Notes: generated from the letters alone by a model not told the origin. DNA of 64,000 bases from Planococcus sp. CP5-4_YE (GCF_019042655.1 NZ_JAHPZO010000006.1:124008-188007), one strand, 5' to 3'. Counted from the stretch's first letter, positions 1 to 9,374 are shown. Numbers and translations: made by a program.

Positions 1-780
1 TCGCTCGCTGTCCGATAATATTTCCGTTTCCACAAAAATGGCAATGGGCTGAAAATCCAGCAACAAGCGATAATCGTTGATAAAACGGGCAAGCGCGAGA
101 ATCGCCCCAGATAAACCGTCGACAAAATCAGGACGGAAACCATTCAGGTTGCGCACCACTGCCGAAAGATACGGCTCCGTGCAATGATGAGCTGAATACA
201 GCCGCTGATTGAGATAATAAATATCACGCCAGAACGCCCCTTGTGTTTGACCGCGCGGAACAAAATCACCGTGATAGAATGTCGCACGTTTCATCTCCAG
301 ATTGATCGCACCATGTTGCTTCTTGAAATGGTCAATTGCGGCCGTTTGTTTTTGCATATCCAAATTGGTTAACCATAAATGGGGCAATGGGCCTTCTCCT
401 GAAGTTTTGTGTACTACTTTTTTCTTCGCAGTAAATTTCATGCGGATTTCGTTAATCTGTTCATTGAAAAGTTCTTCTTCGATGAATGGAAGTTGCCGCA
501 AATCACCGGCAACTCGAATATCAGCCAAATCACTTCCATACAGATCCTGATAAAATGCACTATGCTCGGCGGCGTGACGGAGCAGCGAGCGCAGTTCCAA
601 GTCCTGATAACGTTCTTCTGACTGCCGGTCATTCTCGTCCATGCCAGAAAGTTGATGAAGAAAGCGGTAATAGCCCATTCCGTATCGTTTTCTTGAGTTG
701 GCGTATTCATGGAAACTGAGCAGCAGATTTTGAAGATAAATAGGAGAATTCCCATACAGTTCTGTTGATAGCAGCTTCAC
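1..780 (-). CDS. PaaK/CapK-like adenylate-forming enzyme, 3'-truncated by window edge
   Basis: A minus-strand frame stays open from a GTG at 778-780 to the window edge (260 codons), preceded by a G-rich ribosome binding site; no ATG lies near the start. The protein begins VKLLSTELYGNSPIYLQ and contains LRHAAEHSAFYQDLYG, typical of the N-terminus of phenylacetate-CoA ligase/CapK-type proteins, and KTSGEGPLPHLW, which resembles the (S/T)SGT-like ATP loop of that superfamily. Such proteins occur in exopolysaccharide clusters and probably activate an acyl group for transfer to sugar. It starts 37 bp after the epsC-like gene on the same strand, so it is probably the fourth polysaccharide gene of that operon. 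The rest lies outside the window. The family call is from motif recognition; the substrate is unknown. Confidence 0.7.
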   Translation of the reverse strand, partial: MKLLSTELYGNSPIYLQNLLLSFHEYANSRKRYGMGYYRFLHQLSGMDENDRQSEERYQDLELRSLLRHAAEHSAFYQDLYGSDLADIRVAGDLRQLPFIEEELFNEQINEIRMKFTAKKKVVHKTSGEGPLPHLWLTNLDMQKQTAAIDHFKKQHGAINLEMKRATFYHGDFVPRGQTQGAFWRDIYYLNQRLYSAHHCTEPYLSAVVRNLNGFRPDFVDGLSGAILALARFINDYRLLLDFQPIAIFVETEILSDSER

Positions 781-817
781 TTGGCATCCCCCCCGCGCTT
801 GTAGGCAGCACCTGTAA

Positions 818-2677
818 TCAGGCCAATCCTCCTTCGATTTTCCATTCTTCTTGCCATACCGGTTCTTTCGCTTTTTCTTCTTTCGGCCGGTTCGCGAGCT
901 TCAATAAGGTCTCGCGGATTTCCTGTTCTCCCATTTCAGGAAGCTTCTTTAGAATTCGGCTTATTTCTACTTGGCTGATCGGAGTGGCTTTTCCGATATG
1001 AATTTTCGTAAATACTTTTTCCGATTGGATTTCACTAGGATCCAGCAGTTCTTCGTAGAGCTTTTCACCAGGCCGCATGCCGGTGTAATTGATTTGGATT
1101 TCATCCTCCTCAAAGCCGGACAAGCGGATCATATTGCGTGCCAAATCCACGATTTTCACTGGTTCTCCCATATCCAACACGAATACTTCCCCGCCTGAGG
1201 CAAGCATGCCAGCTTGGATCACTAATCGGGATGCTTCCGGAATCGTCATGAAATAGCGGGTCATTTTCGGGTCGGTGATGGTGACCGGGCCGCCTTTTGC
1301 GATTTGTTCGCGGAATAGCGGCACGACACTTCCCCTAGATCCAAGGACGTTGCCGAAACGCACTGCAGCAAATGTCGTATTGGAAGAACCCGCTAAATTT
1401 TGAACGATCATTTCCGCAAACCGTTTGGAAGCCCCCATGATATTCGGCGGGTTGACAGCCTTATCGGTGGATATCATGACGAAGTTGCCGACGCCGTAGC
1501 GATCTGCTGCTTCCGCCACATTTTTCGTCCCGAAAATATTATTCTTCACGGCTTCCAGCGGATTTGCTTCCATTAATGGCACGTGTTTATGGGCTGCAGC
1601 ATGATAAATGATATCCGGCTTGAATTTGCTGACCATTTCGAAGATCCGTTCGCGGTCCTGGATATCGGCGATAATCGGTACAATTTCGATTTCTTTCTGC
1701 ACGTTCGCCCGCAACTCGCGATCAATCGTGTAAATCGAGTTCTCGCCATGGCCAAGCAATAGGATTCTGGCAGGTTTGAATACACTGATCTGTCGGCAGA
1801 TTTCCGAACCGATCGATCCGCCGGCACCGGTGACCATAATGCTCTTGCCTGCGATTTTTTCAGTTAAGGCTGCCATATCGAGCCTGACCTCTTCACGGCC
1901 GAGAAGATCCTCAATTTTCACATCCCGGATGTCGCTGACTTTGACCTTCCCGACCATCAAATCTTCAATTCGTGGAATGGTCTGTACCTTAAGACCGGTT
2001 TCAATACATAGTTTTGTCACTTCCGCCATTTCCCTTTTCGATAGCGATGGAATGGCGATGACGATCTGGTCAATCTCGTTGTGGGCGGCCAAACGCGGAA
2101 TTTCAGAAATGGGTCCCGCCACTCCTAACCCAAAAATTTCCAACCCCCATTTTGTGCGGTCATCATCGATGAAAAGAATCGGTTTTCGCCCCCATTGCGG
2201 ATTCTGCTTCATCTGCCGGACGATCATGCGGCCGGCTTCCCCAGCGCCGACAACGATCGTACGGCTCAATTGGCCTTCACTTTTACGCGGCTCGCGTTCA
2301 TGGTAAAGGCGGAATGAAAAGCGCGATGCCCCGAGAAACAGAATGAGAAACATCCAAGTCAGCGCCAGGATCCGGACAAACACCCCGCCAGTCTGGATAT
2401 ATTGCATAACCGTCGCCACGAACATTGTCAAAGTGACTGCCTTGACGATTGACTTCAATTCATGGATCGAGGCATAAGCCCATACTTTCCGGTAAAGCCC
2501 GTAATGCCAGGCAAAGGAATGATGGGCGATGAACAAAGTAATCGTCATGAGCAGCAGCAGCCGATTCGACATAATGTTGTCGAAAGGCAGCAAAAACAAA
2601 TAACAGAGATACGTTGCTGAGAGGATGATCAGCGAGTCTATTATGAACAATGAAGTATAGCGTCTTGTAATCGTCAT
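818..2677 (-). CDS. epsC: Membrane NDP-sugar 4,6-dehydratase/epimerase (EpsC/CapD/PglF family)
   Basis: The 619-residue protein has four N-terminal membrane helices (about 9-30, 38-55, 78-95, 100-120). A first Rossmann domain follows (GAGEAGRM near 144), then a second short-chain-dehydrogenase domain (TGAGGSIG, 283-290). The catalytic stretch STDKAVNPPNIMGASKR (403-419) carries Met414 and Lys418; the Met in place of the usual Tyr is a hallmark of the membrane PglF/CapD 4,6-dehydratases. These make UDP-4-keto-6-deoxy sugars from UDP-GlcNAc for polysaccharide synthesis. It follows the kinase gene by 36 bp in an epsA-epsB-epsC order like that of B. subtilis, which is why the symbol is used. The family is certain; the exact sugar product is inferred. 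Confidence 0.88.
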   Translation of the reverse strand: MTITRRYTSLFIIDSLIILSATYLCYLFLLPFDNIMSNRLLLLMTITLFIAHHSFAWHYGLYRKVWAYASIHELKSIVKAVTLTMFVATVMQYIQTGGVFVRILALTWMFLILFLGASRFSFRLYHEREPRKSEGQLSRTIVVGAGEAGRMIVRQMKQNPQWGRKPILFIDDDRTKWGLEIFGLGVAGPISEIPRLAAHNEIDQIVIAIPSLSKREMAEVTKLCIETGLKVQTIPRIEDLMVGKVKVSDIRDVKIEDLLGREEVRLDMAALTEKIAGKSIMVTGAGGSIGSEICRQISVFKPARILLLGHGENSIYTIDRELRANVQKEIEIVPIIADIQDRERIFEMVSKFKPDIIYHAAAHKHVPLMEANPLEAVKNNIFGTKNVAEAADRYGVGNFVMISTDKAVNPPNIMGASKRFAEMIVQNLAGSSNTTFAAVRFGNVLGSRGSVVPLFREQIAKGGPVTITDPKMTRYFMTIPEASRLVIQAGMLASGGEVFVLDMGEPVKIVDLARNMIRLSGFEEDEIQINYTGMRPGEKLYEELLDPSEIQSEKVFTKIHIGKATPISQVEISRILKKLPEMGEQEIRETLLKLANRPKEEKAKEPVWQEEWKIEGGLA

Positions 2678-2713
2678 ATCATTAGCTCCTTCACCTCGCG
2701 CAGGTACCGCTTA

Positions 2714-3412
2714 TTAGTTGTAGTCATGGCTGTAATAATGGTCCTTGCTGAGTTTGTAGTTATTCATCACGACTCCAACGATATAGGCTTTAGAAGTCGC
2801 TAAACTGTCGCGCGCCTTAATCGCGCTTTGCTTTTCGGTTTTCCCAGTATTGACGATGAGCACCGTCCCGTCGCATTTATTCGCGAGGATCTTGGAATCT
2901 GTCACGGACAGGATCGGCGGTGAATCGAAAATGATCAAATCGTAGCGCTCCTTCATCTCAACTACCAATCGGTCCAGCATCGGTGAATCCAGCAGTTCTG
3001 CCGGGTTGTGTGGAATCTGTCCCGATGTCAACAGTTCCAGGCCGCGAATGCCGCTGTCGCGTACACTTTGCTCAAGCTCCCCTTTTCCGACCAACAAATT
3101 CGACAAGCCAATATGATTGTTCAAATTGAAGGTATGGTGCAGCGTCGGTTTTCGCATATCGGCATCGACAAGCAGCACCTTTTTCCCGGATTCCGCAAAA
3201 ACGACAGCCATATTGGCTGAAGTTGTCGATTTCCCTTCTTCTTTCGAAGCGGAAGTGAACAATAAAGTCTTCATTTCATTGCCAGGTAAAGAAAAATTGA
3301 TGGTTGTGCGGATTGTGCGGTATTGTTCACTGATGACCGAGTTCGGTTTAATACGTGCTACCAACTTTCGGGCGAGCGGCCGCTTTGACGCTGTCTGATT
3401 CAACATTCTCAT
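2714..3412 (-). CDS. epsB: CpsD/CapB-type bacterial tyrosine kinase
   Basis: The 232-residue cytoplasmic P-loop kinase has Walker A (TSASKEEGKST, about 53-63), Walker A' (VDADMRKP, about 82-89), Walker B (LIIFDSPP, about 159-166) and a C-terminal tyrosine cluster (DHYYSHDYN). BY-kinases autophosphorylate on such clusters to control polymer length. Its partner is the membrane adaptor encoded just upstream, as in other Firmicutes where adaptor and kinase are separate proteins. The ATG at 3412 overlaps the adaptor gene by 65 bp; a GGAG lies 4 bp from it, but 10 bp from the next ATG (3406), which may be the true start. The long overlap implies translational coupling. Confidence 0.92.
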   Translation of the reverse strand: MRMLNQTASKRPLARKLVARIKPNSVISEQYRTIRTTINFSLPGNEMKTLLFTSASKEEGKSTTSANMAVVFAESGKKVLLVDADMRKPTLHHTFNLNNHIGLSNLLVGKGELEQSVRDSGIRGLELLTSGQIPHNPAELLDSPMLDRLVVEMKERYDLIIFDSPPILSVTDSKILANKCDGTVLIVNTGKTEKQSAIKARDSLATSKAYIVGVVMNNYKLSKDHYYSHDYN

Positions 3413-4136
3413 CCAACTCCATTCTGTCAGTATGTTTCGAAGGTTTATCCGTTTTCTCCAAGTCGCCGACCGGGCTCACTACGCCAAGCACTTGCAGTCC
3501 AAGCAATTCATCGATATCTTCTTCCGTGCGCACTGTCGTGTTTAATTGATCGAGGACGATCGCAAGACCCGTACCGAGCATGAAGCCGATAATCGCGCCA
3601 ACTGCCATATTGAACAATGGATCCGGCTTAACCGGCTCCGGGCTCACAGGCATCGTGGCTGGTGCGAGGATGCTAACATTGTCGACACGCATCAAATTGC
3701 GGATCTCTTGTTCAAATACTTTGGCGGTTGTATTGGCGATTAGCACCGCCTGCTGCATCGATTCATCTTCAACTTCGAGCGTCACGACTTGGGAATCCTC
3801 GATGCTGGAGACTTCAATCTGTTCGTTCAACGATTGCACTGTTTCGTTAAGCCCGAGTTCATTGATGACTTCCGTTAAAATTGCCGGGCTCTTGATAATG
3901 ACGTTATAGGTGCTAATCAATTGTAAATTCGTATCGATGTCTTGCATGCTGAATTCCTGGGCATTTGCCGGTGCTTTATTAACCAGTATCTGTGTCGATG
4001 CCTGATAGACTGGTTTCATCCATAGATAACTGACAGCTCCCGCAATGGCGACAAAAGCGACCGTCATCGCGATGATGAGCGGCAGGCGTTTCTTCAGGTT
4101 CTTGAAAAACTCTTTCATATTGAATGTACTTTCCAT
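3348..4136 (-). CDS. epsA: Wzz-type polysaccharide co-polymerase / kinase adaptor
   Basis: The 262-residue protein has two membrane helices (about 19-40 and 174-196) flanking an extracellular Wzz domain. A Pro-rich PVSPEPVKPDP segment just before the second helix is characteristic of chain-length regulators. The cytoplasmic tail (197-262) would activate the tyrosine kinase encoded next. Role: chain-length control and export of the eps polymer, at the membrane. The start is supported by GAGGTGA six bases upstream of ATG 4136. It is the first dedicated polysaccharide gene after the small membrane protein at 4179, 42 bp away on the same strand. Confidence 0.9.
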   Translation of the reverse strand: MESTFNMKEFFKNLKKRLPLIIAMTVAFVAIAGAVSYLWMKPVYQASTQILVNKAPANAQEFSMQDIDTNLQLISTYNVIIKSPAILTEVINELGLNETVQSLNEQIEVSSIEDSQVVTLEVEDESMQQAVLIANTTAKVFEQEIRNLMRVDNVSILAPATMPVSPEPVKPDPLFNMAVGAIIGFMLGTGLAIVLDQLNTTVRTEEDIDELLGLQVLGVVSPVGDLEKTDKPSKHTDRMELDENVESDSVKAAARPKVGSTY

Positions 4137-4178
4137 GTCTTCACCTCATATCCCCATATACGGGGTGATTTTGCTTGT

Positions 4179-4601
4179 TCAATGGAGCTGTTTTTCTGCA
4201 AAGCGCCCGATAATCCACAGGCGCAATGCCTTTCCGTTATGCGCATTCAACATGAGGATGATCCACAACACCAAGCCAATTGGCATCAATAAAACTTCGG
4301 CCACCCATCCTGCCATCGGCACCATGCCGGCTGCGGTAAACAATGTAAAAAAAAGAATCGAGACGTATATAGACTGGAAAGCATGGTAACGGACGAAGCG
4401 ATTTTCCCGCTCAACCATAAGCAGGATGAATCCTGAGAAAAATCCAAGCAAATACGCGAGCGATCCTGCGACATTTTCCGAAAGGCCAAGCCCAGTGATG
4501 GAAGGCTGTGTACTAGGTGCTTCCCGGCTTTGCTTGAAGACGGTCTGCTGATCAAAACTGACAGGCGGTTCATTCGTCATCTTGATTTTGTTTTCAATCA
4601 T
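4179..4601 (-). CDS. DUF4870/Tic20-like small membrane protein
   Basis: The 140-residue protein has a hydrophilic N-terminus and then about three membrane helices starting near GSLAYLLGFFSGFILLMVE. The following ERENRFVRYHAFQSI is the signature of the DUF4870/Tic20-like family of integral membrane proteins of unknown function. AAGGAGGA lies 8 bp before the ATG. It is the first gene after the TTTAAC-repeat promoter at 4646-4678 and lies 42 bp upstream of epsA, so it probably leads the eps operon. Proteins of this family have no settled biochemical role; association with polysaccharide export is inferred only from position. Confidence 0.75.
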   Translation of the reverse strand: MIENKIKMTNEPPVSFDQQTVFKQSREAPSTQPSITGLGLSENVAGSLAYLLGFFSGFILLMVERENRFVRYHAFQSIYVSILFFTLFTAAGMVPMAGWVAEVLLMPIGLVLWIILMLNAHNGKALRLWIIGRFAEKQLH

Positions 4602-4645
4602 CTGCTTTTCCTCCTTGAGATCTGTCTTCCTATCTATTACGACCC

Positions 4646-4678
4646 ATACTAAAGAGAGCAGGTTAAAACAAAGTTAAA
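4646..4678 (-). promoter_or_regulatory. Direct-repeat activator promoter, site A (eps operon)
   Basis: On the minus strand: TTTAAC (4678-4673), 5 bp, TTTAAC (4667-4662), 10 bp, TAGTAT (4651-4646). The repeats sit where a -35 box would be (about -39 to -23), and no TTGACA-like -35 is present. The same layout recurs at 56943-56975 and 61351-61383. Direct repeats of 11-bp period are typical of OmpR/PhoP-type regulators. Transcription would start near 4639, 38 bp before the ATG at 4601. Activator identity is inferred. Confidence 0.7.
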
Positions 4679-4773
4679 TAGTTTCACTAGTTTCATTTAT
4701 CTAATAAATTAATTCCTTGTGGCGCTTTTGTCCTGTTCACGTGCAAAAAGACCCGCGCAATTTCAGCAAATAG

Positions 4774-4820
4774 AAAAAACCGACCGCTTTTGCCTGCTTG
4801 GCAAAAACGATCGGTTTTTC
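4774..4820 (-). terminator. Rho-independent terminator of the two-component operon
   Basis: The inverted repeat AAAAACCGAYCG pairs across 4774-4786 and 4808-4820 and has flanking A/T runs. It lies just after the stop of the response regulator gene (4826). Confidence 0.8.
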
Positions 4821-4825
4821 CATTT

Positions 4826-5518
4826 TCAATTCATAAATTTATAACCGAACCCCCGGACAGTTTGAATATAGCGCGGGGTGGCCGGATCACTTTCCACTTT
4901 CCTACGCAGATTGCTGATGTGGACCTTGACGGTTTGGACATCGCCTTCCGAATAATAGCCCCATACTTGGTCGTATAATTGCTCGGCCGTCCAGACGCGG
5001 TTCGGTGTCTTGGCCATCAAGAGCAATAACTGAAATTCTTTATGGTAGAGTTTTACCGGTTTGCCTTTCACATACAGTTCGCGTGAATCGACATGGATGT
5101 GAAGGTCGCCGAATTTCAAAATCGACAGTTTATCCTCCTCCCCACTCTTCCAGCCGTTGCGGCGCAGGATCGCCCGGACTCGCGCTTCTAGCTCGGTGAA
5201 ATCGAACGGCTTAGTAATGTAATCATCGCCGCCGACTTCCAGCCCTTGGATTTTATAGGCGAGTTCTTTTCGATAGCTGACGAAAAGGATTGGCGTCTTG
5301 GTGCGTATCCGGATTTTCTCGCACAATTCCAAGCCGCTCATGCCAGGCATTTCGATATCCAGCAAGATCAGGTCCGGATTTTCTTTCGACAGCACATCCA
5401 TCGCTTCATAGCCATCTTCGGCCTCGATGATTTTATAGCCTTTCTTCACCAGGAACAAACGCATCAACTCACGGATGCCATCTTCGTCTTCGACAATCAA
5501 AACAGTCGCACTGTTCAT
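4826..5518 (-). CDS. OmpR/PhoB-family response regulator
   Basis: 230 residues from the ATG at 5518, which has GGAGGG 7 bp upstream; an earlier in-frame ATG at 5533 overlaps that ribosome binding site and is less likely. The receiver domain (1-120) has the acidic pocket VEDED, phosphoacceptor Asp54 in LLDIEMPG, Ser81 and Lys103 (TKPFD). A winged-helix DNA-binding domain follows (about 135-230), with VHISNLRRKVE and the terminal RGFGYKF typical of OmpR-type wings. It is 22 bp downstream of the hybrid kinase gene, its probable partner. Its nearest downstream target is the eps operon, whose promoter carries two direct repeats of the kind such regulators bind. Confidence 0.93.
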   Translation of the reverse strand: MNSATVLIVEDEDGIRELMRLFLVKKGYKIIEAEDGYEAMDVLSKENPDLILLDIEMPGMSGLELCEKIRIRTKTPILFVSYRKELAYKIQGLEVGGDDYITKPFDFTELEARVRAILRRNGWKSGEEDKLSILKFGDLHIHVDSRELYVKGKPVKLYHKEFQLLLLMAKTPNRVWTAEQLYDQVWGYYSEGDVQTVKVHISNLRRKVESDPATPRYIQTVRGFGYKFMN

Positions 5519-5539
5519 GAAAATCCCTCCCATGGGTCG

Positions 5540-8500
5540 TTAGTATCTCAAGGGCAGGGCAATGATGAATGTGCTGCCCTTGCCTTCTTCGCTTTCTGCC
5601 CAGATTTCGCCTTTATGCGATTGGATAATTTCCTTGGCAATCGCGAGTCCGAGCCCGCTCCCTTTATAATGGATCGATTCATCGATTTTGAAGAACCGGT
5701 CGAATATATGCGGCAATGCTTCTTTTTGGATGCCGCATCCATTATCTTCTACACGGATGATCAACTCACCATCCGCTTCCGTTTCATCCAGTACATTTGC
5801 GCTTTCCCGGATGTATGCAGACAAGGTAATGCGCCCTTCTTCTGGCGACGTATGCTTGACCGCGTTCCATAATAAATTTGAGAAAACTTGATCGACGCGG
5901 TCCACATCGACCAAAAGCCGCCAATTTGCAGGACTTTCTTTTCCGCTCGGACCTTCAAAACGGAAACGTCTGCCGCTTTGTACAAGGTCCGCCTCCATGG
6001 ACGCCGCAATCCGCTCCAGCCATTCATCAAGCTTCAGTTCTCCGAAACGCAGTGTCATATTACCGGATTTGTATTTCGACAGCTCCACCAGATCTTCCGT
6101 CAAGCGCTCCAGTAATAGCAGTTTTTTGTGGATCATATCCAAGTAGCGGGGATTATTCTCTTCAATCAAGCTTTCCTTCACTGCCTGTATATAGCTGTGA
6201 ATCAGGGTAATCGGCGTACCTAGTTCATGTGAAATAGCCGAGAGCATCTCATTGCGTGATTTTTCGACTTCCTGAATTTCGTCATTCACCGTCAATAAGT
6301 TCATATTGGTGATTTCCAAAGCCATCGTCCGCTCTTTGACATTGCGTTCAAGGAAGAAATTCAAATTGGTGATTTCCTGTGTCATGCTGCGAAGCGTTGC
6401 GAGCGTTTCCACCCTCATGAGGAATTCTTCGACATCGCATGGTTTCACTAAATAATCGTTGGCCCCTGCACTGAACGCATTAGTCTTTTCCCTGACTCCT
6501 TCTTTATCGGATAGCATCAAAATCGGCAATTCGGTCAAGGTCGCATTGAGCCGGATACGGCGGCACAATTCGTCCCCTGCCATATCCGGAAGCTCTTCGT
6601 CGAGAATGACCAAATCCGCTGGCCGATTCTCCAAATGCACGAGTGCTTCTTCGCCGCAGCTAACCCCTTCTGCTTTATAGCCTTCTCCTTTGAGCTGATG
6701 GATCAGCATCAGCCGGTTAACTTCTTCCGCTTCGACAACAAGAATGCGCAAGCCTTTTTTGACGTTCTTTTCTTTGATCAGCGAGTCTGCCAACTGCGAA
6801 GCCGTCAGTTCCTTGATTTCTGTCGGAGACACGGATTCCAGTTCCCGTTCCTCTTCTGTAAGTGGCAGCGTAAAGGTAAAAGTAGACCCTTTGCCAATGG
6901 CCGATTCCGCCTTTAACCAGCCACCCTGCATTTCCACCAGCGTTTTGGTGATTTTCAGGCCCATCCCGATACCTAGATGTGGCGCTGTTGAAGTGCCAAT
7001 CGGGTCAAATAAGCCCTCCAGCTGCTGTTCTTTCATCCCACTTCCCGTATCTTTGACCGTTATGGCGACCTGTTTCTTGATGATTTTTGCAGAAATGATG
7101 ATTTCGCCGCTTTCCGTATGCTCCACCGCATTCCCCACAAGATTGTAAAGAACTTGGCGTACCCGCTCCGGATCGGCAATCGCTTCCGGGAAATCAGCTG
7201 GGATTATGTGCTTTAAGCTGACTTCGCTCGATTTCAGCAAAGGGGTGCATAAACGGATAACGGAATTCGCGATGGATGGCAGTTTTACTTTTTCCAGATG
7301 CAAAGACAGCATATGATGTTTCGGCCCTGAAAAGTCCAATGTCTCATTGATCATCCGAGCCAGCTTTTTGCCACTTCCAGAAATCGTCTCCAATTGCTGG
7401 ATAACGGAATGGGGCATCTTGCTGTAGGCGGATTCTTGAAGAGACTCTGCAATTCCTATCATTCCATACAGCGGCGTCCGCAAGCTATGGGAAGTAATGG
7501 CAAGCAATTCGTCCTTGCGTTCATTAGCTTGCCGGAGCCGTTCGATTTCAATACGCTGCCGTTCAATAGAATTTCGCTCGCGCTGGAGCCTTTCCTGCTC
7601 CCTGATTTTCTCTTTGTCCCGAAGCGCTAATGCAGCGAACAGGACCGCAAAGATGCCCAAGAAGAAAATCAACCCTTGTGCTGCCACCGTAATTGGTAAA
7701 ATTCCCGTGACATAAAAGGCGTTTAAAGCTGACGCAATTGAAAAAAAAATTAAAGATACCGAATAATAACGGGCATGTACCAATCCCCTTTTCATGCCAT
7801 AAGCCGCCAATAACAAGCTAACAGACAATGTCGAGCTGAGTGCCAGTACGAGCAAGAGCCTCGCCCATTCGAGCGAAATAAATAAAGTAGTCAGAACCAC
7901 CGCATTAAATATGAGTAGCGACTTGATCATGCGGTCCGTTTCAGGCAGATGGCGTTTCGTATTCAATAAGCCTTCTGTCAGCAGCGTCACCGACAGAGCT
8001 GACAGCCCGACTATAAAGAACACGCTATTCCCGTTCCACAGATCCAACTCTGGCCAGATTACATCCAATCCCAAGCCGGCTGCAGAAGAAAACAGGAAGA
8101 ATGCCGTAACGGCATAAATGACAAAATACAAGTAGGCGCGTTGCCGGATTACAATAAAACGGTGAATATAATAGAACAAAAACATTAACCCAAGCCCACC
8201 AAGCACACCGACAAACGCGACCTGCTGCCTATTCTGGCTCTCAAATGCCTCTCGCTCCCAAACGGTTACCGGCAATTGGATTGGGGCTGAAGATTCAACG
8301 CGCATCCAGTAAATAGTCGATTCACCTGGAGGCGGCGCTATCGAGAAAACTGCCGTCCTGTGGATGATTTCCGCCTCAACTTCCTGGCCTGCTTGCTGAA
8401 CCGTGAATCCTCCCTCGCCATCAGCTGTATAAAGACTCACTTGATCGACACTCGAAGATCCCAGTTCGAGAAGCCATTCCTTGTCGGCGGGTGCCTTGTT

Positions 8501-8800
8501 TTTTACTTCAAGCATCAACCAATGAACCGATGAGCTGAATCCGATGTTCAACGGCGCATTGCCAGCCTGCATGAACTTCCAAACATATGGTGGTTGTTGA
8601 ATATCAGCAATTTGCAAATTACCTGATTCATCTTCAAAAACAGAAAGCCAGCTACCGACTGCGATTTTTTCTTTTCCATCATCCAGCAACAGCTGGTGTC
8701 CGGAATCTGCTGATATGTTCGTGTTATCTCCAAAGAATGGTAGACAGCATATGAGGAAAAAGAATAGAGCTGAGCTTATGTTCCTGTTGAACTTACTCAT
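5540..8800 (-). CDS. 7TMR-DISM tandem hybrid sensor histidine kinase
   Basis: The 1086-residue protein has a signal-like segment (about 8-24) and an extracellular beta-rich DISM domain (about 35-185) that may bind carbohydrate. Seven membrane helices (about 193-393) and a coiled coil (395-430) follow. A first kinase unit has His438 (SHSLRTP), N-box NLVGNAVEHT and DTGSGM, ending near 647. A receiver (685-798) has Asp734 in LVILDEELP. A second kinase unit has His858 (SHELGTP), then N-box NLLWNAVKHT and DNGCGI. Two complete transmitter modules in one chain is uncommon. AGAGGTG precedes the ATG by 7 bp. It is co-transcribed with the response regulator and may sense envelope or extracellular sugars to control the eps genes; the signal is inferred. 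Confidence 0.92.
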   Translation of the reverse strand: MSKFNRNISSALFFFLICCLPFFGDNTNISADSGHQLLLDDGKEKIAVGSWLSVFEDESGNLQIADIQQPPYVWKFMQAGNAPLNIGFSSSVHWLMLEVKNKAPADKEWLLELGSSSVDQVSLYTADGEGGFTVQQAGQEVEAEIIHRTAVFSIAPPPGESTIYWMRVESSAPIQLPVTVWEREAFESQNRQQVAFVGVLGGLGLMFLFYYIHRFIVIRQRAYLYFVIYAVTAFFLFSSAAGLGLDVIWPELDLWNGNSVFFIVGLSALSVTLLTEGLLNTKRHLPETDRMIKSLLIFNAVVLTTLFISLEWARLLLVLALSSTLSVSLLLAAYGMKRGLVHARYYSVSLIFFSIASALNAFYVTGILPITVAAQGLIFFLGIFAVLFAALALRDKEKIREQERLQRERNSIERQRIEIERLRQANERKDELLAITSHSLRTPLYGMIGIAESLQESAYSKMPHSVIQQLETISGSGKKLARMINETLDFSGPKHHMLSLHLEKVKLPSIANSVIRLCTPLLKSSEVSLKHIIPADFPEAIADPERVRQVLYNLVGNAVEHTESGEIIISAKIIKKQVAITVKDTGSGMKEQQLEGLFDPIGTSTAPHLGIGMGLKITKTLVEMQGGWLKAESAIGKGSTFTFTLPLTEEERELESVSPTEIKELTASQLADSLIKEKNVKKGLRILVVEAEEVNRLMLIHQLKGEGYKAEGVSCGEEALVHLENRPADLVILDEELPDMAGDELCRRIRLNATLTELPILMLSDKEGVREKTNAFSAGANDYLVKPCDVEEFLMRVETLATLRSMTQEITNLNFFLERNVKERTMALEITNMNLLTVNDEIQEVEKSRNEMLSAISHELGTPITLIHSYIQAVKESLIEENNPRYLDMIHKKLLLLERLTEDLVELSKYKSGNMTLRFGELKLDEWLERIAASMEADLVQSGRRFRFEGPSGKESPANWRLLVDVDRVDQVFSNLLWNAVKHTSPEEGRITLSAYIRESANVLDETEADGELIIRVEDNGCGIQKEALPHIFDRFFKIDESIHYKGSGLGLAIAKEIIQSHKGEIWAESEEGKGSTFIIALPLRY

Positions 8801-9374
8801 GGCATCGCACCTCTTTTTTCCAAATTATCAGAAATCCGTATTTTTTGACCAGTTCTCATTAGATAAAAAGTTCAAAGACAAGAAATAATCATTATACCTA
8901 AGCCTAAAGATTTATTTAAATTATTATAAATACATTTTATGTATATTAAATAGGTTTATTGATTTAACAGGATTATATCATTTATCACAGAAAAAGAAAA
9001 CCATTTTAATTTCCGAATATTCAAATATATATTTAGCACTATAACAAATAGCATGTTTTTTTCAACTAGTCCAAAAGTATCTAAAAAAATTAGAGTATTC
9101 ACTCGCCCCTGTTTTCTTTACTGTGACTTATTCCTGAAGATAACGGCAGTTTGTCAGGCATCTAAGGAATAATGAAATCCATCAGAAACTTTACGGCTTA
9201 CCTATCAACGCTTTCGACATACTCGCCACAATCAAACCACTTGATTCCATAAGCTCAGCTTGCAAGCACTCCAAAAGCCAAGTTCATCTATATCCGCTAT
9301 AATGAAATCAGCTTCATGCACCTGAACTGTTTTTTGTTCATTTCTTGGTCGGACTGTAATTAGGAGGGACTATT
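8801..9374. other. AT-rich intergenic region
   Basis: 574 bp between divergent genes with no supported ORF, RNA or repeat. It is markedly AT-rich at 8870-9080. A TATAAT at 9298-9303 could be the -10 of the NRDE gene, but no convincing -35 is seen. It probably holds the promoters of both flanking genes. Confidence 0.5.

Noticed and set aside
438..755. Minus-strand ORF with an ATG start
   Set aside because: It lies in another frame of the PaaK/CapK-like gene, which is open to the window edge from a GTG at 780 and gives a recognisable protein.
1776..2306. 176-residue plus-strand ORF
   Set aside because: Shadow of the epsC-like gene; its composition is Ser/Ile/Pro-rich as in an antisense frame, with no ribosome binding site.
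4662..4678. PhoP (phosphate) box as explanation of the TTTAAC repeats
   Set aside because: Pho boxes are TT(A/T/C)ACA-like, usually four copies. Here two TTTAAC copies are fixed at all sites and none of the genes is a phosphate gene. Not excluded, only less favoured than the adjacent regulator.
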